Shown here in pieces: positions 35,825-43,884 of a DNA stretch of 64,000 bases. The stretch comes from Hoylesella timonensis 4401737 = DSM 22865 = JCM 15640 (lineage in GTDB: Bacteria > Bacteroidota > Bacteroidia > Bacteroidales > Bacteroidaceae), in the NCBI RefSeq assembly GCF_000455445.1, contig NZ_HG417096.1, positions 74,598-138,597 of the forward strand, written 5' to 3'. A program made the position numbers and the translations under genes. The stretch's first letter is position 1. The number at the start of each line of letters is the position of its first letter. Under the pieces are notes generated by a model that was given only the letters and a program-made list of their open reading frames with translations, did not search any database and was not told where the DNA came from.

Positions 35825-36937
35825 ATGAAAAAGTATTTATTAAGTTTGGCAGTACTCCTGATGGGAGTTAGTTTGTTTACCTCGTGTGAGGATGACGATG
35901 ATGACGTAAATCCACGGGATTTGAAAAAAGTAACCCATGCGGCTTATGTTGTGAATGCTGGTCAGCAGGCGATAGGTTCCACTGGAACACTCACGCGTGT
36001 GGACATGGGTACGTGGACTACCGCACAGAATGTGTTCAGTCAGGTAAATGGACGCAATCTTGGAGTAACGGTCAACGATGCTATTATCTATGGCTCGAAA
36101 ATGTATATTGTGGTAGACGGTGAAGGCTCGGTAGAGGTCGTTGACAAGAATACCTTACACGCCATCAAGCGCATTGAGTTGCAAAAACTCCTACGCGACG
36201 ATAAGGGCAAGTCGCCTCGTCGTGCCGTGGCAGCCAATGGTAGTGTGTATGTAACCACCTTTGGTGGTGTGGTGGCAGCCATTGATACCGCGAGTCTTGG
36301 ACTGAAGAAGACCTATCAGGCAGGTTCGTTCCCTGATGGTATTGCCTATCACAACGGCAAATTGTATGTTTGCAATAGCGACTATGGCAGGGGAAAAGGC
36401 AACCTGTCGGTGATTGATGTGGCATCGGGCGATACAACAATGATTGTCAACGAGCATCTCACCAATCCTGTAGCAGCCAAGTTCATCGGCTCCGACCTTT
36501 ATGTATTGCATGCTGGGAGCTACGACAAGAATTGGAATCAGACAGGAGCAGGTGTCATGAAAGTGGTTGGCAAGCAGGTCACCAAGGTGAGCGATGCTAC
36601 TTTAATGGCAGTGAATGACAAAAGAGGGGCAGAAAAAATCTACACCATCAATGCACCCTACACCAACCCAGCCACTCCTGTGACCTACAATGTGTACGAT
36701 GTGCGTACGGGCAAGACCGCTACCTTTACCACGACCATGGTGGAAGCACCATCGGCGATGGCGGTAGACCCAGTTACGGGCTATGTCTACATTATGTCAT
36801 ACAAGCTGAATCCAGAGACCCATCGTGCTGATTATGGTGGCGCAGGCTATGTAAACGTGTACAACGCATCGGGCAAGTTGCTGCACACCTTGGCAATAGG
36901 AGTAGGAGCTACGGGCATGGTGTTCGACTACCAATAA
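35825..36937 (+). CDS. BtuG-like surface lipoprotein beta-propeller
   Basis: The 370-residue product has a lipoprotein signal peptide (lipobox ending FTSC, Cys21) followed by an acidic EDDDDD stretch, which resembles a Bacteroidetes surface-export signal. The rest is made of propeller-like repeats (NAIIYGSKMYIVVDGEGSVEVVDKNTL-type, AVAANGSVYVTTFGGVVAAIDTASLG, IAYHNGKLYVCNSDYG...LSVIDVASGDT, AMAVDPVTGYVYIMSYK). In Bacteroides, BtuG proteins of this fold bind B12 very tightly and sit over BtuB. Riboswitch and operon context support that role here. Confidence 0.85.
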   Translation: MKKYLLSLAVLLMGVSLFTSCEDDDDDVNPRDLKKVTHAAYVVNAGQQAIGSTGTLTRVDMGTWTTAQNVFSQVNGRNLGVTVNDAIIYGSKMYIVVDGEGSVEVVDKNTLHAIKRIELQKLLRDDKGKSPRRAVAANGSVYVTTFGGVVAAIDTASLGLKKTYQAGSFPDGIAYHNGKLYVCNSDYGRGKGNLSVIDVASGDTTMIVNEHLTNPVAAKFIGSDLYVLHAGSYDKNWNQTGAGVMKVVGKQVTKVSDATLMAVNDKRGAEKIYTINAPYTNPATPVTYNVYDVRTGKTATFTTTMVEAPSAMAVDPVTGYVYIMSYKLNPETHRADYGGAGYVNVYNASGKLLHTLAIGVGATGMVFDYQ

Positions 36938-37095
36938 GGCTACTCGAAAGGGATAGGGCGTCCGTCACAGCGCAACTTTCCTGAAATATTCACACTCGCC
37001 ACCTGGAACATCACGGTTTCGGGTGGCGAGTTGTTGATAGGGGTGGGGTCGTGCAAATGCGCTTGCCAATTTGTTCGTTTGTGATTTGTTTTCGT

Positions 37096-37171
37096 TATCT
37101 TTGCAGAAGATAGGCTGCACCTCAACATAGAAAGTAAACTTTCTCTGTCTTCGGCTTGCGCAATCTTTGCA
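37096..37171 (+). repeat. Dispersed 5'-leader element, copy A
   Basis: This copy begins at a -7 box (TATCTTTG, 37096-37103) and continues with GCAGAAGATAGGCTGC, CCTCAACATAGAAAGT, AAACTTTCTCTGTCTTCG and GCTTGCGCAATCTTTGCA. It contains the small hairpin AGAAAGT-AA-ACTTTCT. It lies directly upstream of the GH20 gene. Related copies lie at 40450-40504 and, in tandem on the other strand, at 52564-52706. Confidence 0.8.
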
Positions 37172-37199
37172 AAAAAGTAAACTTGAACAATCTTTTGAT

Positions 37200-39521
37200 A
37201 TGAAGAAAACAATCTTGATGAGCGTATGCCTGTGGTTGCTTGCAGCCATGGGATATGCGCAGAGTGCTCCAAACATGGCAAATTACAGTGTGATTCCTTT
37301 GCCACGACAAATCAATATGGTGAAGAGTAAGGGCTTTGTGCTGACCCCTCAAACCCGAATTGTGTACCCAGCAGGTGACAGTGTGCTGAAGAAAGATGCC
37401 GAATTGCTGGCATCCTATATCTTTGAACTCACGGGCATGCAACTCAAAATAGCAACCAGTGCCACCGATGCACACAACATTGAGTTGTGTACGGGGTTGC
37501 CACATCCCAATAAGGAGGCGTACAGCATGCGTGTTTCCGCAGAAAAAATAACCATTCAGGGAGCATCTGCCGCTGGCACTTTTTATGGTATACAGACCTT
37601 GAGAAAGGCAATTCCTTTGAATGGAGAGGGTAAAGTGGTGTTTCCAGCAGGCGAGATAACAGATTATCCGCAATATGCTTATCGGGGTGCCATGCTCGAT
37701 GTGGCACGCCATTTCTTTGGAGTAGATGCTGTCAAAACCTTTATCGACATGCTTGTCTTGCACAACATCAATAACTTTCATTGGCATTTGACCGATGATC
37801 AGGGTTGGCGCATCGAGATAAAAAAATATCCGTTGCTGACCCAGAAAGCAGCATTCCGACCCGAAACGGCTATTGGACACACGGACAAGAAGGATGGCAA
37901 ACCCCATGGAGGTTATTACACGCAGCAACAAATAAAAGAAATAGTGCGGTATGCTGCCGAGCGTCACATCAACATCGTGCCCGAGATAGATATGCCGGGA
38001 CACATGGTGGCGGCCTTGTCGGCTTACCCCAAGTTAGGATGTACGGGCGGTCCGTACAGCGTACGAACAGCGTGGGGCATTGCTGAGGAGGTACTTTGTG
38101 CCGGCAACGACAGCACCTTGCAGTTTGCCAAAGACGTGATTGCCGAGGTGATACAGCTCTTTCCTGGTCCGTATATCAACATTGGAGGCGACGAATGTCC
38201 AAAGAAGTCGTGGCAAAACTGTGCCAAATGTCAGGTGAAGATCCAAAGTTTGGGACTTGTTACCGATGCACAGCACACCAAAGAGCAGCGTTTGCAAAGC
38301 TACTTCATGACCGAAATGGCGAATTTTATCACCCAGCATGGGCGAAAAGTGTGTGGCTGGGACGAGATTTTGGAAGGTGGTGTGGCACCTAACGCAACGG
38401 TGTTGTCGTGGCGAGGCATTCAAGGAGCCGAACAGGCTGCACGCTTGGGACACGATGCCATTATGTGTCCTACCTCGAACATGTATTTCGATTATTACCA
38501 AACCGAAGACAGAGCCAACGAGCCTGTGGCTTTCAATGCCTATCTGCCCATTGAGAAGGTGTATGCTTTCCAGCCTGTTCCTACGTCGCTGACGCCACAA
38601 CAGGCAAAGCATATCATTGGTGTGCAAGCCAATTTGTGGACAGAGCAGGTAAAAACGCTATCCCACATAGAGTATATGATGTTGCCACGGTTGGCAGCAG
38701 CGTGCGAGGTACAGTGGTCAAGCGAGCAGGAGAAAGATTATGGCAATTTCTTACAGCGGTTGCCTCACATGTTGCAACTCTACAAAGCCTGCGGTTATCG
38801 GTATGCTGAACATTATTTTACGGTGAACACGGTGCTGACACCATCGCCCAAAGGGCAAGCCATGGAGGTGGCTCACAGTACACCAGGGAAGGCGAAAATC
38901 TACTATACCACCGATGGAAGTGAGCCTAATGAGCAAAGCAGACCGTACAAAAAGCCTTTTTGCCTCAAACGATCTGCTACCATTAAAGCCATAGCTTATA
39001 GCGATAGTCTGCACAGTGATGTGACCAAGGAGCAAATCATTGTTCACAAAGCCATGATGAAACCCGTTCGTTTTTGCACGCCAACCAACCATGCTTATCA
39101 AGGAAACAGTCCGCAAGAGTTGGTGAATGGATTGCTGGGTAACACTTCGTTTCACTCTGGACGCTGGGTAGGATTCGTGGGAAACGATATGGACATCATC
39201 ATCGATCTGCAACGCAGGATGCCTATTAAGAGTGTATCGGTACGCACACTCACCGAACAATCCAACTGGATATTTCCCGATCGAGGCGTTTCTTTATTGG
39301 TGTCTGACGATGGAGAGCATTTCAAGGAGGTGTTTGCGGACACTAAACAATCGCTTCCGCACGTTGTGCCACCCAGTGTAAACACGCAGAAAATAACCCT
39401 TGAAAACGTAAAAGCACGATATCTACGCATCAAGGTGTTGTCCGAACACAGTATGCCCCAATGGCATTATGGCTATGGACAGACCGCTTTCTTGTTCTTA
39501 GACGAGGTGATAGTGGAGTGA
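37200..39521 (+). CDS. Beta-N-acetylhexosaminidase, GH20
   Basis: The 773-residue product has a signal peptide (MKKTILMSVCLWLLAAMGYAQ), a GH20b N-terminal domain (residues about 25-150), a catalytic barrel (residues about 155-510) with the Asp331-Glu332 pair in GGDECPK, then a chitobiase-like C-terminal segment (AKIYYTTDGSEPNEQSRPYKKPF) and a discoidin-like F5/8 type C domain (residues about 640-770). GH20 enzymes remove terminal GlcNAc or GalNAc from glycans such as mucin or N-glycans. The ATG at 37200 starts the signal peptide. It is behind the dispersed leader element. Confidence 0.93.
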   Translation: MKKTILMSVCLWLLAAMGYAQSAPNMANYSVIPLPRQINMVKSKGFVLTPQTRIVYPAGDSVLKKDAELLASYIFELTGMQLKIATSATDAHNIELCTGLPHPNKEAYSMRVSAEKITIQGASAAGTFYGIQTLRKAIPLNGEGKVVFPAGEITDYPQYAYRGAMLDVARHFFGVDAVKTFIDMLVLHNINNFHWHLTDDQGWRIEIKKYPLLTQKAAFRPETAIGHTDKKDGKPHGGYYTQQQIKEIVRYAAERHINIVPEIDMPGHMVAALSAYPKLGCTGGPYSVRTAWGIAEEVLCAGNDSTLQFAKDVIAEVIQLFPGPYINIGGDECPKKSWQNCAKCQVKIQSLGLVTDAQHTKEQRLQSYFMTEMANFITQHGRKVCGWDEILEGGVAPNATVLSWRGIQGAEQAARLGHDAIMCPTSNMYFDYYQTEDRANEPVAFNAYLPIEKVYAFQPVPTSLTPQQAKHIIGVQANLWTEQVKTLSHIEYMMLPRLAAACEVQWSSEQEKDYGNFLQRLPHMLQLYKACGYRYAEHYFTVNTVLTPSPKGQAMEVAHSTPGKAKIYYTTDGSEPNEQSRPYKKPFCLKRSATIKAIAYSDSLHSDVTKEQIIVHKAMMKPVRFCTPTNHAYQGNSPQELVNGLLGNTSFHSGRWVGFVGNDMDIIIDLQRRMPIKSVSVRTLTEQSNWIFPDRGVSLLVSDDGEHFKEVFADTKQSLPHVVPPSVNTQKITLENVKARYLRIKVLSEHSMPQWHYGYGQTAFLFLDEVIVE

Positions 39522-39683
39522 GCTAACCCATATAGTAGCAAGTGTGTTGCATCAAAAAGTGACACACTTGCAACTTTGTGAATATTGTTTGCGTCTTATG
39601 TTTGAATGTGATGAGGAATTTATTGCATAAAATAAAAAATATAAGACACGTAATATTTATTATTCATCTATAATACGAACCGT

Positions 39684-40385
39684 ATGAAAAGAAAAATCTA
39701 TTGTACATTGGCAGTTTTCACACTCTTGCTATTTGCTTCGTGTGTTTGTACAAAAAGTGATAGAAAGAGCGAACGGAAAATCACACAGTCGAGTAAAATC
39801 AAGTATTTTAAGAATGTGAATATAGAGGGTTGCTATAATGTTTATTTTGAACAAGCCGATTCTGCAAGCATTCGTTTTGAGGGAAGTGAGAAAGCTATCC
39901 AGCAATTAAGAATCACATGTGACGGCAATACGTTGGATATTAAGAGGAAAGAAAAAGATAAATGGTTGAATTTTTGCAACCAAGAGGATGTTGATATCTA
40001 CATCACATCTCCCGATTTGGTTTCTGTTTACTTAAAGGGTACGGGCGAATTTGAGGTTCATAAGCGTTTAGATACGGATACGTTGTCTGTCTCATTAATG
40101 GGTACAGGAGACATTGATATAAAGGATTTGATTTGTGATAAGGTGAAGGTCAATCTAAAAGGTACGGGCGATATAAACATTAAAAATGTAATTACATCAC
40201 AAGCGTTTATTTCGCTCTTGGGTACAGGAGACATTAAGGTGCATTTTGAAAAATGTCAGTGGGCACAGTGTAGTTTGCAAGGCACAGGAGATATTGATGT
40301 GTCGGGGACGGTAAACACATATAAAGAGAAAATACAAGGCACTGGCAGTATTGACACCGATGACCTGCACATCCTTTCTAAATAG
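39684..40385 (+). CDS. GIN-domain (DUF2807) lipoprotein
   Basis: The 233-residue product has a lipobox (LLFASC, Cys20) and a right-handed beta-solenoid-like repeat region. The phrase GTG(D/S/E)(I/F) recurs about every 21 residues (KGTGEFEV, MGTGDIDI, KGTGDINI, LGTGDIKV, QGTGDIDV, QGTGSIDT), the signature of the putative auto-transporter adhesin head GIN domain (DUF2807). Such proteins are common in the Bacteroidetes envelope and their role is not established. A terminator follows. Confidence 0.85.
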   Translation: MKRKIYCTLAVFTLLLFASCVCTKSDRKSERKITQSSKIKYFKNVNIEGCYNVYFEQADSASIRFEGSEKAIQQLRITCDGNTLDIKRKEKDKWLNFCNQEDVDIYITSPDLVSVYLKGTGEFEVHKRLDTDTLSVSLMGTGDIDIKDLICDKVKVNLKGTGDINIKNVITSQAFISLLGTGDIKVHFEKCQWAQCSLQGTGDIDVSGTVNTYKEKIQGTGSIDTDDLHILSK

Positions 40386-40400
40386 AGGGAAGCAAAGCTG

Positions 40401-40436
40401 AAAAGGGCGGAATAATTGAAGGTTCCGCCCTTTTTT
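40401..40436 (+). terminator. Terminator after the GIN-domain gene
   Basis: A perfect 12-bp stem AAAAGGGCGGAA/TTCCGCCCTTTT with a 10-nt loop ends in a run of six T. Confidence 0.95.
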
Positions 40437-40449
40437 CAATTATATATCT

Positions 40450-40504
40450 TACCTTTGCATAAGATAGGCTGCGCCTCAACAAAGAAAGTAAGCTTTTTCT
40501 GTAC
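40450..40504 (+). repeat. Dispersed 5'-leader element, copy B (partial)
   Basis: This copy starts at the -7 box TACCTTTG (40450-40457), then GCATAAGATAGGCTGC, GCCTCAACAAAGAAAGT and AAGCTTTTTCTGTAC. It matches the first two thirds of copy A (37096-37171). It lies 20 bp upstream of the nucleotidyltransferase gene. Confidence 0.75.
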
Positions 40505-40524
40505 ATGTATTAAAATAGAAAATA

Positions 40525-41274
40525 ATGAAATATGCTATCATAGCAGCAGGTCAAGGGTCAAGGTTAAGTAGTGAGGGTGTGTCCTTGCCTAAGCCTCTCG
40601 TTAAGGTGGGAAACGAATGTTTGATAGACCGACTGCTACGTATCTTTGTAGCAAACCATGCGGACGAAATCATCGTGATTTGCAACGAGGAGATGACCAA
40701 CGTGCAAACTCATTTACAAGCGATACAACAAAAAGGACTAAATGGTGAGCCTATAGTGCTGAAAATGGTGGTTAGAAGTACACCAAGTTCTATGCACAGT
40801 TTGGCAGCATTGCGCCCTTTGTTAAAAGATGCGCCCTTTTGTTTAACTACAGTAGATACCATTTTCGAAGAAGATGCATTTATGACCTATGTTCAGGAGT
40901 TTAAGAAAGCCTTGCAACAAGGTATGGATGCCTATATGGGTGTGACTAAATTTGTGGACGATGAGAAGCCTTTGTTTGTAGAAACTGATGAGTCAATGCG
41001 TGTATTGGGCTTTCATGATGAGGATAGTGTTCATTACAAATATGTTTCGGCAGGCGTTTACGGACTACATCCTCATATCTTCGACATCTTACAACGTTGC
41101 ATTCAGCGCGGCGAACAACGCATGCGTAATTTTCAACGAGCACTCATAGCCGAGCAATGTACTGTAATGGCGCATGATATGGGGCAGGTTTTGGACATCG
41201 ACCATTTATCGGATATTGCAAAAGCTGAGGCGTTTCTTCGGAAATCAACAAGCCAAACAAAGGATAAATATTAA
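40525..41274 (+). CDS. Sugar/alcohol-phosphate nucleotidyltransferase-like
   Basis: The 249-residue product has the NTP_transferase start MKYAIIAAGQGSRLSSEGVSLPKPLVKVGN, a nucleotide-binding loop with the later lysine. TVDTIFEEDAF provides the metal-binding aspartate region. Members activate sugar-1-phosphates or phospho-alcohols such as phosphocholine or inositol-phosphate as NDP or CDP derivatives. It is the first gene of a four-gene run with a CDP-alcohol phosphatidyltransferase-like protein, so it may supply the CDP-activated substrate for that enzyme (inference). Its promoter lies within the dispersed element upstream. Confidence 0.82.
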   Translation: MKYAIIAAGQGSRLSSEGVSLPKPLVKVGNECLIDRLLRIFVANHADEIIVICNEEMTNVQTHLQAIQQKGLNGEPIVLKMVVRSTPSSMHSLAALRPLLKDAPFCLTTVDTIFEEDAFMTYVQEFKKALQQGMDAYMGVTKFVDDEKPLFVETDESMRVLGFHDEDSVHYKYVSAGVYGLHPHIFDILQRCIQRGEQRMRNFQRALIAEQCTVMAHDMGQVLDIDHLSDIAKAEAFLRKSTSQTKDKY

Positions 41275-41313
41275 GAGTTGGATAGGTAGATTTGAAAAAG
41301 ATTTTGAACAACA

Positions 41314-42084
41314 ATGAAGCATCAGCATATCATAACTATTCGTCGAGATTACATTTATTCGCTTGAAGCAGAACAGAAGGATAGAGATATCCTTGTTGCA
41401 GTGATGCAACAGCTTGGTGAGGACATACGAATGGTTGATGAATTGAAACTCACAGTGCAGGATGAGGCTGATATTTACCTAAGCATGGGACGTCATCCAG
41501 CCACATTGGCATTACTTCGTGCGTGTGAAGAGCGTGGCGCTCTTGTCATTAACTGTCCCGATGCAGTGGAGTTGTGTTCGCGGAAAAAAGTGGCGCAGGT
41601 TATGCGAGAAAACCATATACCTATGCCACCGCAGCGAGGAAAGCATGGCTATTGGCTCAAAAGGGGTGACTCAAAAGCTCAATTGGATAGTGATGTGGTG
41701 TATTGCAAAGATGAAAACGAATTGGCTGTCAGAAAAGAAGAATGGCGACAACGAGGTATTTGTTCGAGCATAGAAAGCGCACATGTAGAAGGCGACTTAA
41801 TCAAATTCTACGGGATAGGGCAGCATTTTTTCAAATGGTTTTATCGCAGTATCAAGACAGGGGGCTATGATTTTGATGCAAACCTGTTGCAGGCCGAAGC
41901 TGTTAGACTTGCTCGCATCATCGGCATTGATGTGTATGGAGGCGACTGTGTCGTGAACCGAGAAGGAGAAATTAGTATTATCGACTTTAACGATTGGCCA
42001 AGTTTTGCCGCTTGTAAAGAAGAGGCAGCGCAGGCCATCGCACGATTAGTAAAGCAGAAATGGGAAGATTTAAGGAATTGTTAA
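41314..42084 (+). CDS. ATP-grasp-like protein of the CDP-alcohol cassette
   Basis: The 256-residue product shows an ATP-grasp-like layout: an N-terminal pre-ATP domain (DIYLSMGRHPATLALLRACEERGALVINCPDAVELCSRKKVAQVMRENHIPMP) and a C-terminal GGDCVVNREGEISIIDFNDWPSF, where the Asp/Asn residues match the metal-binding end of the fold. The middle is short compared with full ATP-grasp ligases. Ligation of a carboxylate to an amine is the typical chemistry, but the substrate is not known. The gene overlaps the next by 25 bp. Confidence 0.65.
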   Translation: MKHQHIITIRRDYIYSLEAEQKDRDILVAVMQQLGEDIRMVDELKLTVQDEADIYLSMGRHPATLALLRACEERGALVINCPDAVELCSRKKVAQVMRENHIPMPPQRGKHGYWLKRGDSKAQLDSDVVYCKDENELAVRKEEWRQRGICSSIESAHVEGDLIKFYGIGQHFFKWFYRSIKTGGYDFDANLLQAEAVRLARIIGIDVYGGDCVVNREGEISIIDFNDWPSFAACKEEAAQAIARLVKQKWEDLRNC

Positions 42085-43007
42085 AGGCTTCGATGAAGTC
42101 GAAAGATACCGAAGAGTGGCTCGATGTGCACTTTACACGCCCCATAGGATTGGTCTTTGCATTGCTATGGAAACGCCTTGGTGTGCATCCTAACGCTGTG
42201 ACTATTCTCTCTATCTTTCTTGGAATTGGAGCAGCTTATTGTTTTTATTTCGTAGATGTGTGGCATAATGTGTGCGGAGTGTTGTTACTCATGTTAGCCA
42301 ACTTTTGCGATAGCACCGATGGGCAGTTGGCACGACTCACGGGGAAGCACACTTTTATCGGTCGTATGTTGGATGGTTTTGCCAGTGGTCTATGGTTTGT
42401 GGGCATCTATGTGGCACTTGCCTTACGGATGCAACACCATTTGATGCCTGGTACGACAGTGCCATGGGGTGCTGGAATATGGACATTAGCGCTCGTGGCA
42501 GGCGTGCTGTGTCATACTACACAAAGCTCATTGGGCGATTATTACCGACAGATACACTTGTATTTCCTTAAAGGTAAAGAGGGTAGCGAACTGGGGCACT
42601 CCAAACAGCAATACCTTATATATAAGCATTTGGATAAGGGTGATTGGCTGAAACGTCTCTTTTATCTCAACTATACGTCTTATTGTCGAAGTCAAGAGCG
42701 AAGAACTCCTGCATTTCAAAAGTTCTTTCAGCGTTTTAAGTTATATCCAAATAACACTGTAAGGCAGCAATTCTTAGAAGGTAGCAGACCTCTTATGCCG
42801 TACACCAACATTCTAACCTTCAACACACGAGCTATCTGTTTGTACGTTACTTGTCTGTTGAACTGTCCGTGGCTGTATTTTATTTTTGAAATTACGGTGT
42901 TACAATTGATTTATATTTATATGCATCAGCGGCACGAAAAATTGTGCACAGAGATGATTACATTACTTTCAAAATCTGCAATATCGCAACAAACTAACCA
43001 ATTATGA
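42060..43007 (+). CDS. CDP-alcohol phosphatidyltransferase-like protein, variant motif
   Basis: The 315-residue product has several membrane segments and a CDP-alcohol phosphatidyltransferase motif: Asp84-x-x-Asp87-Gly-x-x-Ala-Arg-(x)8-Gly101-x-x-x-Asp105-x-x-x-Ser109. The fourth acidic residue of the family signature, the proposed catalytic base, is Ser109 here. The first three Asp that bind metal are intact. Members transfer a phospho-alcohol from CDP to an acceptor alcohol in the membrane. It overlaps both neighbours (25 bp and an ATGA junction), so it is tightly coupled to the cassette. Acceptor and product are unknown. Confidence 0.8.
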   Translation: MGRFKELLKASMKSKDTEEWLDVHFTRPIGLVFALLWKRLGVHPNAVTILSIFLGIGAAYCFYFVDVWHNVCGVLLLMLANFCDSTDGQLARLTGKHTFIGRMLDGFASGLWFVGIYVALALRMQHHLMPGTTVPWGAGIWTLALVAGVLCHTTQSSLGDYYRQIHLYFLKGKEGSELGHSKQQYLIYKHLDKGDWLKRLFYLNYTSYCRSQERRTPAFQKFFQRFKLYPNNTVRQQFLEGSRPLMPYTNILTFNTRAICLYVTCLLNCPWLYFIFEITVLQLIYIYMHQRHEKLCTEMITLLSKSAISQQTNQL

Positions 43008-43756
43008 TAACAGCTGCTATGTCTCCTATTCACGGTTTACTCTTTGATTTTGGTGGAACTATTGATACGAATGGTCAACATTGGGGAAAAATGTTATGGC
43101 AGATGTATCAAAAAGTAGGTGTTCCCGTGTGTGAGGATGATTTTCGTAAAGCGTATGTCTACGGAGAACGAATGTTAGAGAAAAGTCCTTTGGTGAAGCC
43201 AACGGATACATTGCGTAGGACAATAGAAGTGAAGTTACGATTAGAATTGGAACAACTGTGCATGATGGGAGTGTGGGATGTGGACGAAGCGGAACTGCTG
43301 CACACCCAAGAGTTGCTATTATCAGAAATTTATCAACATGTAACGCAGATCATAGAGCAACATCGGAAGATGTTACAGTGTTTGAAAGAAAGATTTCCAA
43401 TGGGTTTGGTAACGAATTTTTACGGTAACATGAATACGGTGTTGCAGGAATTTTCTTTGGGCGATATATTTGAAACAGTGATAGAATCGGCTGCAGTAAA
43501 TATACGCAAGCCTGATGTACGCATCTTTAAGCTGGCACTTGATGCTCTCCAACTGCCTGCTGAACAAGTGTTAGTGATTGGTGATAGCTTTTATAAAGAT
43601 GTAGAACCAGCTTCGAAGTTAGGGTGTCAAACGGCTTGGCTCAAAGGTGAGGGATGGATAGAAAAGCAGTACGATGAAACCCTTCCAACTTATATCTTAA
43701 CTTCTTTGTCGGAGATGGTATCTATTGTGGATGATGCATCTACAACAAAACGCTGA
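43004..43756 (+). CDS. HAD-superfamily hydrolase-like, DxG variant
   Basis: The 250-residue product has a HAD-IA layout with a cap: LLFDFGGTID (nucleophile Asp15), VTNFYG (motif II Thr), and VLVIGDSFYKDVEPASKLGCQTAWL (motifs III/IV with Asp residues). The second Asp of the DxD motif, normally the general acid in phosphatases, is Gly17. A similar change occurs in phosphonatase-type HADs. It begins four bases before the end of the previous gene (ATGA) and belongs to the same cassette; its action is probably on a phospho-alcohol or phosphonate intermediate (inference). Confidence 0.8.
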   Translation: MITAAMSPIHGLLFDFGGTIDTNGQHWGKMLWQMYQKVGVPVCEDDFRKAYVYGERMLEKSPLVKPTDTLRRTIEVKLRLELEQLCMMGVWDVDEAELLHTQELLLSEIYQHVTQIIEQHRKMLQCLKERFPMGLVTNFYGNMNTVLQEFSLGDIFETVIESAAVNIRKPDVRIFKLALDALQLPAEQVLVIGDSFYKDVEPASKLGCQTAWLKGEGWIEKQYDETLPTYILTSLSEMVSIVDDASTTKR

Positions 43757-43829
43757 TTCTTGTGGTTGTAATTTGAGTGCCGAATGACCTCAGCGGTGTT
43801 TGCTTTCTGTGGTTTTTTCAATGAGTTGA

Positions 43830-43880
43830 CAAAACAGACTGTATTTATTTAGAAATAAAGGAGTTAACTCTATTTATTTT
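43830..43880. terminator. Repeat copy and bidirectional terminator
   Basis: CAAAACAGACTGTATT at 43830-43845 is the inverted copy of 17549-17564. Then AAATAAA (43853-43859) pairs with TTTATTT (43873-43879) around the palindrome GAGTTAACTC (43861-43870). It lies between the convergent HAD and recQ genes and could terminate both. Confidence 0.5.
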
Positions 43881-43884
43881 GGCT

